Shown here: positions 22,390-33,736 of the stretch, piece after piece
Numbering within the stretch: the first letter of the stretch is position 1
Layout of the letters: every line of letters starts with the position of its first letter
Source: Xenoacremonium recifei
Lineage: Eukaryota > Ascomycota > Sordariomycetes > Hypocreales > Nectriaceae
Direction: 5' to 3'
DNA: 64,000 nucleotides
Assembly (NCBI GenBank): GCA_012184525.1
Contig: WOFQ01000029.1
Span: 186,001-250,000, forward strand
Notes under the pieces: generated by a model
The model's database searches: none
Seen by the model: only the letters and a program-made list of their open reading frames with translations
What the model was told of the DNA's origin: nothing
Translations under genes and position numbers: made by a program

Positions 22390-24185
22390 ATGCTGGATTA
22401 CCTCAAGGATACTACGGCTACAGGCCTGGGATGCATGTTCCTAGTGTCTGTAGGAGCCTTGCTCTTCGTAAGTTCACCTCAAGCGACTTAAGATTACCAG
22501 AAAGCAGCTCACCAGAGTAGGGCATCGACAACGGATGGTGGGGTACCATTCAAGGAGCAGACGCCTTTCTTCGGGCTTACGGACATTGCGATACTGTCAA
22601 TGGGATTGAGACATGCACCTTGAGTACAGGCCAGAAATCAGCCGGCAGCTCCATTCAATCTGGTGGCATCAGTATGTTATGTCTCATTTGCCATCCTTTC
22701 TCTCTTGGAAACATTATACCTAACTCGGTTTCTTAAGTGATCGCCAGTCTCATGGCCGTCTATATAAACAAGACCTTGGGCCGAAGATGGTCTCTGGTGG
22801 TCACCGGAATCATTGCCATTTTGGGCGTCATTCTCGAAATGACCAGTGCTGTTGGGTCTCCTCGCTTCTCCCAGTTCCTTGTTGGCAAGATTGTCGCCTC
22901 AGTCGCAATGGGCCTAGCTGCCAACATTGTTCCGATCTATCTTTCTGAAACGTCAACCGCCCTCGCTCGAGGCTTTGCGATCAATATGTACCAGAATGTG
23001 CTCATCATTGGATATTGCGTAGCAATCGGCGTCGTATACGCAAGTGCCAAGAGAGATGACGCCGCTTCATATCTGATCCCACTTGGGATCCAGCTCATTG
23101 CACCAGTCGCTATGGTCATTATCTCCCCATTTCTTCCAGAGAGTCCCCGATGGTTGGTATGGAATAGGTACGCTTATGGAAACTGGATTACCTTATCTGT
23201 TTGACTTAGTCGTTGACTATCTGATCTAGGAAATATGATGAGGCTGTGAAATCCGCGAAACGTCTCTTCGGTACCGACTCCAATGGCTTCGACGCAGAAC
23301 AATATGTACAAGAGCTTCGCTTGGTCTTCGAGGCCGAACTCGCTAATCCCGAGCACTTGAACTGGGCTGACATTTTCCGCGGCTCTGATCTCCGTCGTCT
23401 GATGATTGCGATGGGTGTCCAGTGCTGGCAACAAGCCCAGGGCTCCGGATACATCATTAACTACATCGTCTCTTTCCTTGAGGATAGTGGCGTGACTGAT
23501 GTCTTCCCTTACGTTTTGGGGTTGAACTTGATCTATTATGGCGCCATCCTAACTGGTCACTATCTACCGGACAAGTTTGGCCGCCGCCCTGTACTTCTTA
23601 TCAGTCAAGTTGGCAACGCCATTTTCATGATCGTCATTGCCAGCATCAACACAGGAGTTTCACCTCCAACCGGCTCATCTCAAAAGGCTTCCTTGGTTTT
23701 CCTATTCCTTTGGGAAGTTTCTTTTGGTGTTCTATCTCCTCTCGTGTGGATCATCTGTGCAGAATCAGCCCCTACACGAAATCGCGAAAGAGTGCTCTCC
23801 GTTGCTCTATTTATGGGATTCGGAGTGTCTCTCATGATTACTTCGGTCTCACCGTACATTCAAGACAAAGGTTATGGAAACCTTGGCGCTCGTATTGTCA
23901 GTCTATCTCACATTCTTTAATATTTTTTTATAACACTAACATTGTTGTTAGGGATTCATTTGGGGAGCAGCGTCTATCTTCGCCGTGGTATGGTCGTTCT
24001 TTGCAGTACCAGAGTCTAAAGGCCTATCGCTCGAACAGCTTGACTATCTCTATGAGGAGAAGGTCCCAACTCGGCAGTTTGGCAAGTACAAGTTCGCCAG
24101 CTCAGTGCTCCCAGACCAAAAGATAGAGGGCGAAATCGACGAAGAAGTACAAAAGACTACGGTCGCCCTCCCAGAGAAGTCTTAG
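22390..24185 (+). CDS. MFS sugar transporter
   Basis: Five exons (22390-22467, 22521-22671, 22738-23167, 23230-23896, 23952-24185) encode 519 aa. Twelve spans fit the sugar porter family. Signatures include FGIDNGWWG in span 1, GRRW after span 2, LPESPRWL at the end of span 6, DKFGRRP after span 8 and PESKGLSLEQ after span 12. It would import hexoses or glucosides by proton symport at the plasma membrane. The large extracellular loop between spans 1 and 2 contains two cysteines (GHCDTVNGIETC), as in fungal glucoside and hexose permeases. Its position divergent from a cytosolic GH1 enzyme suggests a beta-glucoside or cellobiose substrate; that is inference. Confidence 0.92.
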
Positions 24186-24608
24186 GCGCAAATATGCGGA
24201 GCTTTTGAGGATATAACTGCAAAGTGGTAAAGGCATTGTACTAAGTTGACTTCATGCTTGCGGCCTGGTAACGAGTAAGCGGAGCAAGAATTGGAAGCAA
24301 TTAGTGCCTAGATAAATAGTGATCCATAGACACCCTATCCTGGAAAATGAAGAAATCTATAACAGACTTTCAGCTTCAGAAGAGTTTTGGAGGCAATTCC
24401 CATAATGAATGCAATGCTTGTGCCGGGTGCTATGGGACAACTTTTGGATCACGTGATATTTTCCAATTTTCTGCGCACCAGACGGGAGCGATAGGACAAT
24501 CGTCAACTCTCATCATTTCAAGCAAGCAATATGTTGTAGCTTCCATGGCTCGATCCCTTAATGTACCCCCTCGCAATATTTGTCATTGAACTCCGTCTCT
24601 AGTTCAAA
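24186..24608. other. Intergenic
   Basis: 3' flank of the sugar transporter and promoter of the RWD protein. I see no gene or notable repeat. Confidence 0.5.
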
Positions 24609-25523
24609 ATGGCCATTGGTGACGGACATGAAAATGTCCTACCCAAAGAGCTCATGGTCCTCCAGCTCGGCCAAATTGATCTTCTCATGGCGATGTACGC
24701 CTCAGACGACGCAATCTCAATTGATTCGGCATCGCACGAGCTCCTAGAGTCATTAAGAGACTGGTCCGAGGGCGACGACGAGGGAACACCACGACTTCCC
24801 GAGACATCTATCCACATGGTGCTCAATCTCGAAATATTGGATGACGATGTTAGCCCTTCAGAAGAGGCCAAGTCTCTACAACTCAACTTGTCAGTACCTC
24901 TAGTATTTCAAGACGGAGAGGTATCCGATTCCGAGCCACCTCCAGTAAAAGTCAGAATCCAACAACCAGATTGGATGAGCAAGGGTGAAGTAGCTCGTCT
25001 CACTGCGGATATCCCTGACGCCGATATCCTGACTATAATTGAGCACGTTAAAGAGGCTGCATCTCAACACCTGGTAGTTTCGGGCCAGAATGGCCAGTCA
25101 ATTGAGCAACAAGATTCAGGCATCGTGTTAACAAGGGTTTGGTTTTACTTCCCATCCATCAGCACAAGAGAAAAACGAGACGATCTCGTCAACCATGCTC
25201 CCAGCTATGGCCTAACTGGCTTTCTTCTTGCCGGCAAACCAGGCATACTCTGTCTCGAAGGCGGGTCTACGGCCATTGATCAGTTCATGCGGTTCATCAA
25301 GACAGAGAGCTGGGGTGATATCCCGCCGCAGCATAAGAAGGTCAGCGAACGATATCGAGAAGAGGGACCAAATGTGAAGCGTGCATTCTCAGACATGAGA
25401 GAGATCACAGATTCAGTGGGAGAAAAGCGAGGAGAAAGGGCAAATAGAAGCGATATGAAGGCGTTGGAGGCTTGGCTAAATGAACGTGATTTAGGTGAGG
25501 CTTTTGGAAAGGTAGTGATGTAG
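24609..25523 (+). CDS. RWD domain protein with C-terminal DUF1115 (RWDD2-like)
   Basis: A single exon of 304 aa. The N-terminal 130 residues form an RWD domain: KELMVLQLGQIDLLMAMYAS, then the acidic linker and LNLEILDDDVS followed by LQLNLSVPLVF. A helical linker with IIEHVKEAASQHL leads to the C-terminal domain (VLTRVWFYFPSISTREKRDDL ... GLTGFLLAGKPGILCLEGG), typical of DUF1115 in eukaryotic RWDD2 proteins. The molecular role of the family is poorly known; RWD folds mediate protein binding in ubiquitin and translation control. It is cytosolic or nuclear, likely a conserved housekeeping-type gene unrelated to its neighbours. Confidence 0.88.
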   Translation: MAIGDGHENVLPKELMVLQLGQIDLLMAMYASDDAISIDSASHELLESLRDWSEGDDEGTPRLPETSIHMVLNLEILDDDVSPSEEAKSLQLNLSVPLVFQDGEVSDSEPPPVKVRIQQPDWMSKGEVARLTADIPDADILTIIEHVKEAASQHLVVSGQNGQSIEQQDSGIVLTRVWFYFPSISTREKRDDLVNHAPSYGLTGFLLAGKPGILCLEGGSTAIDQFMRFIKTESWGDIPPQHKKVSERYREEGPNVKRAFSDMREITDSVGEKRGERANRSDMKALEAWLNERDLGEAFGKVVM

Positions 25524-25843
25524 GGGAGCGGAGTTTCTTCCACCGGACCCTAGAATAGGTTAAACATGCATTTATTCGACTTGTTCATAGTTTTTTTATA
25601 ATACGATTAAATAAAATAGTAAAATGATTTCATAAACATCCTAGTTTCTGATTACTTAAAACAAGATGATGAAGGCCACAGACTGGTACGCTGAGTATAG
25701 GTTAGTTAACCGTCGAGCCCTTTGCCATTCCTGGCCAGAACAGCGCCTGTTTTTGAAGCCGAAGTTTAACCACGATAAGCACTATAAGAGACCCCTTGAC
25801 ACCCTATTTGATATGGCTTCGTCAACCTCTCGTCCTTTTGACA
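25524..25843. other. Intergenic, AT-rich
   Basis: AT-rich 3' flank (around 25560-25640) and promoter of the Zn2Cys6 regulator; no gene supported. Confidence 0.5.
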
Positions 25844-28072
25844 ATGGCACATCAAAATGGTCCAATCAGCGTCAATACAATCTCATCACCAGACTCGCCG
25901 GTCCAGGCTGGTATTGTTGAACATCGAAGTTACAGACCGCGCCGAACGCGAGTGCCTTTAAGCTGTCACGAATGTTCACGTCGTAAGATACGATGCGATA
26001 AGAAAATACCATGTCGCCCCTGCCTGGAACGAGATGAAGGGACCTCTTGTCGCCGCAGACATAACGCTTTATACGAATCACGGCCAGTTCATATCGATCA
26101 GAACTCTGACGCCTCGCCGGCTGTTGATGTGCAGACCGAATTGGCCGCACTGAAGGCTCGACTGACCAAGGTTGAGGCCGAGTTAAGCAAACAACGGGGC
26201 ACTACCAGCGAGGCCTACAGTGAAGATGACAAACAAGCTGTAGTTGAATTCGAGGAGAATGGTCTGGCTGGCGCCATGGAAGAGGCCGCGTTGGGCATCG
26301 GCGAAAATCAGCGCCGACGGGGCGCTCCTCTGGATATCCTGGAAACCTTTCCATCGCATGCTCAAAACGAGCGTCCTTGGTTCTCTCCTATCTCATTCCC
26401 AGAATGTCTTGATAGGCTCCCAACCCATGCACAGTCAGAACTACTGGTGCAATTCTATTTTGAGTACCTTAACTGGATGAACGGTTGCCTACATAAACCC
26501 ACATTTCTTGAGGAGCATGAGAAATTTTGGACACAATATGAAGAGAAAGGCCCTCAAGATGGAACCGTCCTGGGCTTAATATTCGCAGTGCTGTCGGTTG
26601 CTGGCTTCTTTCTCGACCAGGAGAGGATTGACGATAGCGGATTTGACTATCAAGAGTTGCAAAAGCTGGCCCGTCTTTGGTTCGACTGCAGTTTGGCTAC
26701 ATTTTTCCGTTGTCAAGGACTGTTTAGACCATCACTTATGGGATGTCAGACAATACTTACCTTGAACTATGCTTTCCATCTGTCGGGAAACACTGCGGCT
26801 CATGTTACGCTGACGAATGTTATTCTTGGTCTTGCTCGCACGCTCAATCTTCACCTTCTCGGCGGCGAAAAGCGAGGCTCAAATGAGGAGATACTGAGGC
26901 GAGAAATTGGCCGTAGAGTCTGGTGGCATACTGTAGACACTGAGTGGTTTTTGCTACCGTACCATCGGTTCACCTGTGAGTCCAATAATTGTCGCCGCTC
27001 AATGTTCTGAGCAAAGGCTAATCATTGACCTAATGAATCAGCTGTTGCGCCACATCAGTTTGACACGGCATTGCCTGACTTAACTGACGACGGTATATAC
27101 GCATCATCGTCAAAAGATCTGCATTCGCTTTCATTTCTACTCACTTGCTGCCAATCTAGCCGGCTTCTGTATGAACTGTATGGTTCACTCGAGCAAAGGC
27201 ACTTCCCGTCATATGAGGCAGTCCTTAACACATCTGCAAAATTGGACCAAATTGTTGAAAATTTGCCGTTGGAATTACAACCTTTTCGGGATATGCAGAA
27301 GACAAACGCGGTCGAGTCTAGGGATGGTATCAAGTATTTGCGACGATTCCTAGGAATGTTGACAGCTTACCGATCCTACCTAATTCACCGAGCCTACTTT
27401 GCCAAGTCTCTCCGGGGTGAGGCATATACGGAATCTCGAACGGCCTGTGTCCGAGCAGCTGGTACCATTCTTACCCTATCTGACAATGGTCTGCCAGCAA
27501 CCTTTTATCGACTTTGGAACACCACCCTTTGGCTAGTCTCAGCAGGACTGATTCTCGCACTTGATATGATATATGCTGCTAGTGATAGAAGAATCCTTCC
27601 TGATGTGGCAGCTCGACGTAGACGGCTCAATGGATTGATTGACCTTCTGCAAACACTCGGAGACAGGTCAGGCATAGGAGCACGGGGTGCCAAATTGATT
27701 GGCCATCTGTGTACAATTGAGCATGACATATCAACTGGAAAGATGTCGGCTGTGACTTTCACGACGCAGGACATCAACACGTTTGTACGAAACGACCCGC
27801 ATGAGCGCTCCCACGGTACCGTTGAGACCGCTACAAACGGACCAAATCACGAATCCCAACCGAGCGCTGCGTATCAAACTCTTCCCATGGATGCTCTAGC
27901 GGGTGGAGCGTTTGAAGACAGCATATTTCTACCGTCTGCATGGGGTGGCTTCAACCCGTCAGATGCTTCTGTAGCGGCGGCAGAAACGTTTGAGAGCTTT
28001 GGACCGAGTGGACAAGGCAACGAGGTATTCGATATGTTCGATGACTGGATTCTTCAATCGGCAGGGCAGTGA
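25844..28072 (+). CDS. Zn2Cys6 transcription factor with fungal-specific TF domain
   Basis: Two exons (25844-26975, 27042-28072) give 720 aa. The binuclear zinc cluster is near residue 45: C-x2-C-x6-C with SCHECSRRKIRCDKK, then IPCRPC and TSC. A heptad-like linker (LAALKARLTKVEAELSK) follows and should dimerise. The middle homology region with LVQFYFEYLNWMNGCLHKPTF is the PF04082 fungal TF domain. The C-terminus is rich in Pro, Ser and acidic residues and ends in DMFDDWIL, probably an activation region. The start MAHQNG is preferred over an ATG 16 codons upstream. Target genes are unknown; the nearest metabolic candidates are the GH1 and sugar transporter pair or the catabolic cluster downstream. 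Confidence 0.92.
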
Positions 28073-28533
28073 GCAGAAGACCGAAGATTTGTATTATTTG
28101 TGCGAGACAAAAAAAGATGTTCATCAGGATCCAAGCTATTTTACTTAGGAGTATTTCTAGATTCCAATTTCTGATAGTCGAATTGTTTCCCTTTGAGATT
28201 TCTTTGCTGGAGTCGGACTGCCTTTCCCCGTCGGAGTCTACGTCTGTGACACCAACTGCTTCAGTGGTACCCTGTTCCACGAAACGAAATTTCATTCTGC
28301 GGAAATGCTGTAGGTAAGCTGAAACACAAGTAGTAATTGAAATACCGAAGCAGCACCCCGCAACTGTGTAGTTACCAGAGACAACTGCTGGCTTGTCGAC
28401 GGTCTGGAAAGCCGCAAGTGGGCTAGAATAATATTATCAGCTAGGTTCGACAAGACTTGAGAGAGTTATTCTTTATATTAGCTCTAGGTGATCGCGGTGC
28501 TCCACTAACTTTAAAACTTTATAGGTGAATTTA
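28073..28533. other. Intergenic
   Basis: Nothing supportable; 3' flank of the regulator followed by the start of the dioxygenase relic. Confidence 0.4.
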
Positions 28534-29527
28534 TGTCACCGAGGCATTCAAGTTGCCACAGCCGCATCAATAAGTAGGCGTCGCGGACCATCACAGCACT
28601 CTGAACAAGCTCGTCAAGACCGCAAACGAAGAACCACCCGACGTGAAATTCTATTATCGTTCCAAGCATGGGCGGTTCGCGCATTTACCCGGCGTTCTGC
28701 TTTTCTTCTCCCAGATCGTGCCCCGATCTGGAGGCCAGAACCCTCTGTTGTCCTCGCTAGAGCTCTGGGACAGAGTAGAGAGAGAGCTGCCTGGCTTGGC
28801 CAAAGACCTCTCCGATAAAGGTGCGAATCTAGAGGGACACCATTCACACATATATTTAACCCATGCATTCAGGAATCATTGGTCGACAATACTCTCCATC
28901 AAAGGAAGACCCCGACGCTGTGCATATTGGATGGAACTGGCAGGCAAACTTCCCTAGTATCGACTTCAAAGCTTGCTATTGACAGAATCTATAGGATTCT
29001 TATGGTTTTGACATCCAGCCAGGGGATCCTCTGGAGGTCCAGCATGCCAAAGCCGAAACCGTCCTTCGGGGGAGGCTCCACGCCGAGGAGGAGTGGCAAA
29101 GCAATCGGGCGCTCCATGTACTACAGAGACTTCGCCGGGTTGCTTGGACTGGCAAGGCGTCGTTTTTTCAACGGTCCCATTAGCGTATATGGCCGATCGA
29201 AGGACAATCATGCTGCGAAGCCTCCTTACAAGGGAGATGATCAGAAATACTACCTTCCCACTACGTAAGGAGACGGAACAGCAATTCCAGCCAAGGACCT
29301 GGATCGCCTCATAGAAATATCCGACGAAATTGGTTTCCTTGTCCCTTGGCAGGAAGCGGATGTGGCCCTCATCGATAATGATGCCGTTCAGGTAAGGAAT
29401 ACGTCGTCATTATTTGTTGAGAAAAGAAGCCAACTGAGTCGTTTAGCACGCGAGATCACCATGGGTTGGAACCCGATCCTTGCTTGTGAGTCTCTGGGGT
29501 GGACATGAGAAGTTCGTGCCGTTATAA
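28534..29527 (+). pseudogene. Decayed TauD/TfdA-type 2-oxoglutarate dioxygenase
   Basis: Family landmarks occur in order but in several frames: HLPGVLLFFSQIVPRSGGQN, LELWDRVERELPGLAKDL, IGRQYSPSKEDPDAVHIGWN, FFNGPISVYG, then VPWQEADVALIDN and HARSPWVGTRSLLVSLWG. The His-Ala-Arg near the end carries the distal iron ligand and the 2-oxoglutarate-binding Arg of the family. Two normal introns survive (about 28819-28873, and about 29392-29448). Lesions are in-frame TGA and TAG near 28977 and 28989, an extra T in a six-T run near 29163-29168, and TAA at 29265-29267 where the family has an aromatic residue. The N-terminal HxD/E iron motif is not visible. It has therefore lost function, unless the reads are wrong at several sites. 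Confidence 0.78.
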
Positions 29528-29624
29528 GCGGATGGCGCTGAGTTGGTAAAGGGCTTAAGTCGCCAATAGTTAAAACTAAATATGATCTTACTCGGCATTA
29601 CCCGCTCTCAGTCCATCGTAGTAA

Positions 29625-31406
29625 TCAATAGACATATCTGAAGCGAACCATTTCTCGATCGGTCGCATCCGTGAATGCCTGGCTTCCTCCCTCGAAAGCC
29701 TCTGGATCCTCGCTACTCGACTGTATAGCGTCCCGTCTTTTGTTCTCATACACGAAATAGAATCGTAGACATAGCGCTGACAATATCAAGACGCCCCAGC
29801 AGATCATCATCCCTATGAAGCCAGATCGATACTTGGGTGCCTCGTGGGCCAAAAACATCTGAGGCCCAACAATGTTGCCCACGCAATATCCGATAAACGA
29901 CTGCCAACTAATTCAGTAACTTTATCACGGTACACCTCTCGATCAGGAACTTACAATTGAGTTCAAGGTACTTTTGCGCGTAAAGCCAGCAACGTTGGCT
30001 GTGGACAAGAGCAATAGGATGGCAAAATTACCAATAAAAGCCGTCATCAAGCAACAACCGAAAAACCGTGCCCACACGTGCGATTCATCAATAGTAACAA
30101 CCATAACGGCGCCAACGATGGAGAGTAATGAATATAAGCATACAGCGTAGATTCTGAAGTTTGGCAGATACGTTGTAGATATCATGCCCAAGCAAACAAA
30201 GACAATCCCAAATGCCGGGATGATCATGTTCACAAGCAGAGTCTGGAAAGAACTGAAGCCGAGCCCCTTAATTATGATGGTGGAAAACTGTATGAAATTA
30301 GAGGTTATCATTCACCGTCTCTTTTGCACTCACATTTGTTACGCCGCCGTTTGGGATAGCTCCGGCAGTATGAATTAAAAAAAGGAGCCAGCAAATCGGA
30401 TCTCGCAGACAATCAACGGCCTGGTCGATCTTAAATTTATTGCTTTTGAATCCTGTTTGATTAGATTGTACTCTTCGAATTGCCTTCTTACGGTCCTCCT
30501 CGTTCAAAAACCAAGCATTCATGGGTGTGTCGGGCAGCAGGTAGAGGAGACCGACGCCCCATAAAAGCGTGAATCCGCCAACGATGAGGAACCCTGCCTA
30601 AATAGTAAAAAGACCAGTTAATTGTAGCTGCAACTCACAATTTTCATGCTCACTTACTCGCCACGAAGAGAATGATGTGATGTGACCCATGCCATAGAAT
30701 AACAGGCTGCCGAATAAGTTGGCGCACACATTTCCCAGAAACCAGGCTCCAAGACGCATTGACTGCTCCTGTCGCTTGAACCACATAACGGTTATCATGC
30801 CAAAGCCCGGAGAGATGCCGGCCTCAACAACGCCAAGACAGAATCTAGCGGCCTGGAGACCGGCAGCATTTTTGCATGCCGCCATGGCCATCAATACAAT
30901 AGCCCAGAGGATGCTGAGAATAGGATATGGGTTAGCATTTACTCGATTACGATTGAGGGTCGACATACACCGAAATTGATAGAACCTTTCCTAGTGGGAA
31001 CTTGACCATGAGAATAGATGTCGGATAGGAGGAGACAAGATAACCAAAGTAGAAAATGCTGCTCGCCCAAGAATAATCTTGACCTTGCAACTTGAGGTCC
31101 GTCTGAAGCCCCAGGATGGCAGACAATGGCATCGCTTGTTTGTCTAGAAATTGCAACATGTATGTAAAAGCAAGAACTGGGATCAGGCTAGAGAGGCACG
31201 TCAGAAAAGGCATAAAAGTAGATGTCGAAACTCTGGGAAACTCACTATAGATCGATTCTTCTCGCGATACGACGATCCTCCTCCTTTGACAGCGGTTCCG
31301 TCAGTTCATCCACATCAATAAAGGTCGCGATGACATCTCCCATCGAGACATCAGGGTTGGCCTGCTTCGGGCTCGCCACGCTGGTTGACGTCTTTTGAGC
31401 GTCCAT
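29625..31406 (-). CDS. MFS permease, anion:cation symporter (allantoate permease-like)
   Basis: Six exons (31246-31406, 30969-31187, 30658-30913, 30334-30597, 29955-30287, 29625-29900) encode 502 aa. Family signatures are present: RIDLYLIPVLAFTYMLQFLDK at span 1, KVLSISVILWAIVLM at spans 3-4, and the typical C-terminus ending FRYVY. ACS permeases of the Dal5/Tna1/Seo1 type carry small anions such as allantoate, nicotinate, ureidosuccinate, dipeptides or pantothenate. No substrate can be named. It ends 98 bp from the dioxygenase relic, with which it is convergent, and starts the run of catabolic genes. A GATAAG on the coding strand (31546-31551) and two CGGCTATC octamers lie upstream. Confidence 0.9.
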
Positions 31407-31604
31407 TCTGAGTTAACAATTGTGATGATAGTGGTTGTCGCAATGAGGGTCGAGCTCATGAGTTTCCAGACCAAAGATGGCTGGCGGCTGCAAAAGCTCT
31501 TATTATCTTTTTTATGACACATCTTGCAACTTCGGGGCTCTTCTTCTTATCTGCTAAGGTTGCTGAATCTGGATTAGGTCTATCAGATTGGTTTTGCCAA
31601 CGCT

Positions 31605-31639
31605 CGGCTATCATACAATGGAGCTAATCCCGATAGCCG
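31605..31639. promoter_or_regulatory. Inverted pair of CGGCTATC, candidate operator
   Basis: CGGCTATC (31605-31612) and GATAGCCG (31632-31639) face each other across 19 bp, about 200 bp upstream of the ACS permease start. The same octamer pair occurs in the promoter at 36954-37012. Confidence 0.45.
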
Positions 31640-31692
31640 CTTCAAGATCAAACCATTTTTAGAGCGATGAGCCGCGTAACGAAAGTACATAG

Positions 31693-33354
31693 CTATATGA
31701 AAAATTGCACCAGATGTGGCGCGTTTTGTGGGTGAGATTGCCCATTAGAATTTCCGGGTCCAGATCTTCTCCCAGAAGACACCACCTCAAGTGCTTGCAA
31801 TGCCTTTCTAAAGTTCTTCCCATATACCGTCAATTCCTTGAATCGCTTCATCACCCACTCCTCGTGGATGGGATCTTCCGTTTCTATGCCAGCTGAAAAA
31901 AGCGGCCAGGCAATACGTGCCATGGCGACGATCCCACCATCGTTCGCGAACGCATAATGCGCCAGTTTGAGAATCTCTCGGCTGGCCACCAGGTTGCGTT
32001 CTCTTTCTTCCGCACGGGGTTCGCCGGCACGATAAAATTCTATACAAGTGGCGTGGTAGTGCGGAATGACCCAACATATTGTCATGGCTAGGCCAGAGTT
32101 GTCTTTTGGCAAGAAGTGTATGCTAGAAGAGTCACGAAACAGATCCGAGTAAGTCGCTCTTAAGGAATCTAACTGTTGTTCTATTACCTCTTCGAGAGCC
32201 TTCTTCTGACCACGAAAAGCAACGCGGAGTCGAGCGACCATTAGACGAAGATGGGAGCATTGGCGCAGGAGTTGAAAAAGACGTTGGTTTTCCATATCAT
32301 AAATAATCTCTTCGACGGGATACTCCTCCTTCCATGCAGACTGGAAGAGAAGTGCCGAATGATCATATATGACATCAAGAAATCCGGTCCAGGATAGGTC
32401 TGTCTCTCCGAATATCTCCAGACCGAGAGCATGAGCAAGGGAGTGGTTGAGATGCCCCCCTAAACCGAAAGATGCCGCTCGAGCATCTGATCCAACAAGC
32501 CAAACTATCAGTCGGCTGCTCAAAAATGACATGTCGACAGGATACCGAGAGGCAATAGAGCCATTTGACGTTCCAGCGAGATCCCACACCGGGAAATCGG
32601 TCGGTTCTCGAAGGTTGGCTTCCAATACGGCTAAGACAGCCTGGAAATGTCTTTCTATGTAGTGGCTGGTCCCGTGGCCAAACCTTTGCTCATACACGAC
32701 CATGAGCCAAAGGCAGGCCAGTATGTCTTCCAGGACATGCGACTCGAGGTGGTGCCCGATTCTATGCTGCAATGATTGCCTCGCTAAGTCGTAGTAACTG
32801 TAGGCCGCTCTGGCTTCCGGGCTATGTTCATCCAATTGACCATCGTGAGAAATTAGGCCCATTTGATATGTGCCAATGGCAAGTATCATATACATGATGT
32901 CTCTGGAATATGTGCCTTTCTGGAAGACGATGGAAGGAACAGAGTATAATGGGTTCTTTGTGTCGTGGGATAAGGTGAATATAGTCCTGTAGTTCCTAAT
33001 GGCCTCGTGATCCCTCGGACTCAGGGTGACGCCAGCGAAACAAGTCTGACCTGAGCTCAACGAATGGAGCGAAGCCATGGAAGAGTAGATACTGGGTAGT
33101 ACTAATTCCGTAGTATTGTGACCTTGGATTGGGGTCGATCCAGCTTGTCTTTCACGTCTTCGCGGTTTTGCGGGTTGCCAGTCGCAGGATCTTGATGCCT
33201 GTGAACAACGCAGACAGGTTGGCCGGGTTTCGTCGCATTTGACTTTTCGTCTCCGACATGACAGACAACCGTTCCTGGACCGGCGGCCGCTGCGATTGCC
33301 GAAAGCTCCCACTAGCTCAACATGCTGGGAAGTGGTAGTAGTACTGTCATCCAT
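31693..33354 (-). CDS. Zn2Cys6 transcription factor, first of the cluster
   Basis: A single exon of 553 aa from MDDSTTTTSQ; 77 further upstream codons are open but read as promoter. The zinc cluster is NGCLSCRRRKVKCDETRPTC, then LRCSQASRSC, followed by a basic stretch KPRRRER that may serve as nuclear signal. The remainder is an all-helical regulatory region of the Fungal_trans_2 type (PF11951), with LSHDTKNPLYSVPSIV near residue 150. It is divergent from the M20 amidohydrolase across 382 bp, a typical arrangement for a pathway regulator and its target. Its 3' end lies 286 bp from the start of the ACS permease. Confidence 0.9.
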   Translation of the reverse strand: MDDSTTTTSQHVELVGAFGNRSGRRSRNGCLSCRRRKVKCDETRPTCLRCSQASRSCDWQPAKPRRRERQAGSTPIQGHNTTELVLPSIYSSMASLHSLSSGQTCFAGVTLSPRDHEAIRNYRTIFTLSHDTKNPLYSVPSIVFQKGTYSRDIMYMILAIGTYQMGLISHDGQLDEHSPEARAAYSYYDLARQSLQHRIGHHLESHVLEDILACLWLMVVYEQRFGHGTSHYIERHFQAVLAVLEANLREPTDFPVWDLAGTSNGSIASRYPVDMSFLSSRLIVWLVGSDARAASFGLGGHLNHSLAHALGLEIFGETDLSWTGFLDVIYDHSALLFQSAWKEEYPVEEIIYDMENQRLFQLLRQCSHLRLMVARLRVAFRGQKKALEEVIEQQLDSLRATYSDLFRDSSSIHFLPKDNSGLAMTICWVIPHYHATCIEFYRAGEPRAEERERNLVASREILKLAHYAFANDGGIVAMARIAWPLFSAGIETEDPIHEEWVMKRFKELTVYGKNFRKALQALEVVSSGRRSGPGNSNGQSHPQNAPHLVQFFI

Positions 33355-33736
33355 AACTCGTATGTGGCTGTGGAGGCTAAGCGAAGAGGGGTATATGCCA
33401 GGAACCTCGTCGAATGAAATGATGTATGGGGGAAGGCTTACGGTTCTTGGAAGAGGAGAAGGGGTGAAAGACGGGGGATGGACGATCACCTTCAACTTTC
33501 TTGACCGATATCCGACAGATAGGCGAGCTGAAGGTGCGTGTCTCCGCTGATAAGAGAAGTAGTTGGTTGTGTCTGTTGGGACCACGGAGATATCTACTCA
33601 AGCGTAGCCGAAACTAACCTCAATCAAGCAAGGCACACGGTGAAATATAAGAACGTGTGTCGCACCCCAGTTGTGCCTCCTATTTTATCGTGAAAGGGTA
33701 CTCCAGTTGACTACCCTCTCAACTCTCGCCACCACC
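33355..33736. promoter_or_regulatory. Bidirectional promoter between regulator and amidohydrolase
   Basis: 382 bp. A GATAAG (33549-33554), the core of AreA/NIT2-type nitrogen regulator sites, and CGATATCCG (33506-33514) are present. Both could occur by chance. Confidence 0.45.

Noticed and set aside
28643..29268. Independent small genes in the dioxygenase relic
   Set aside because: Each fragment matches a successive part of one TauD-type protein, so they are pieces of one broken gene.
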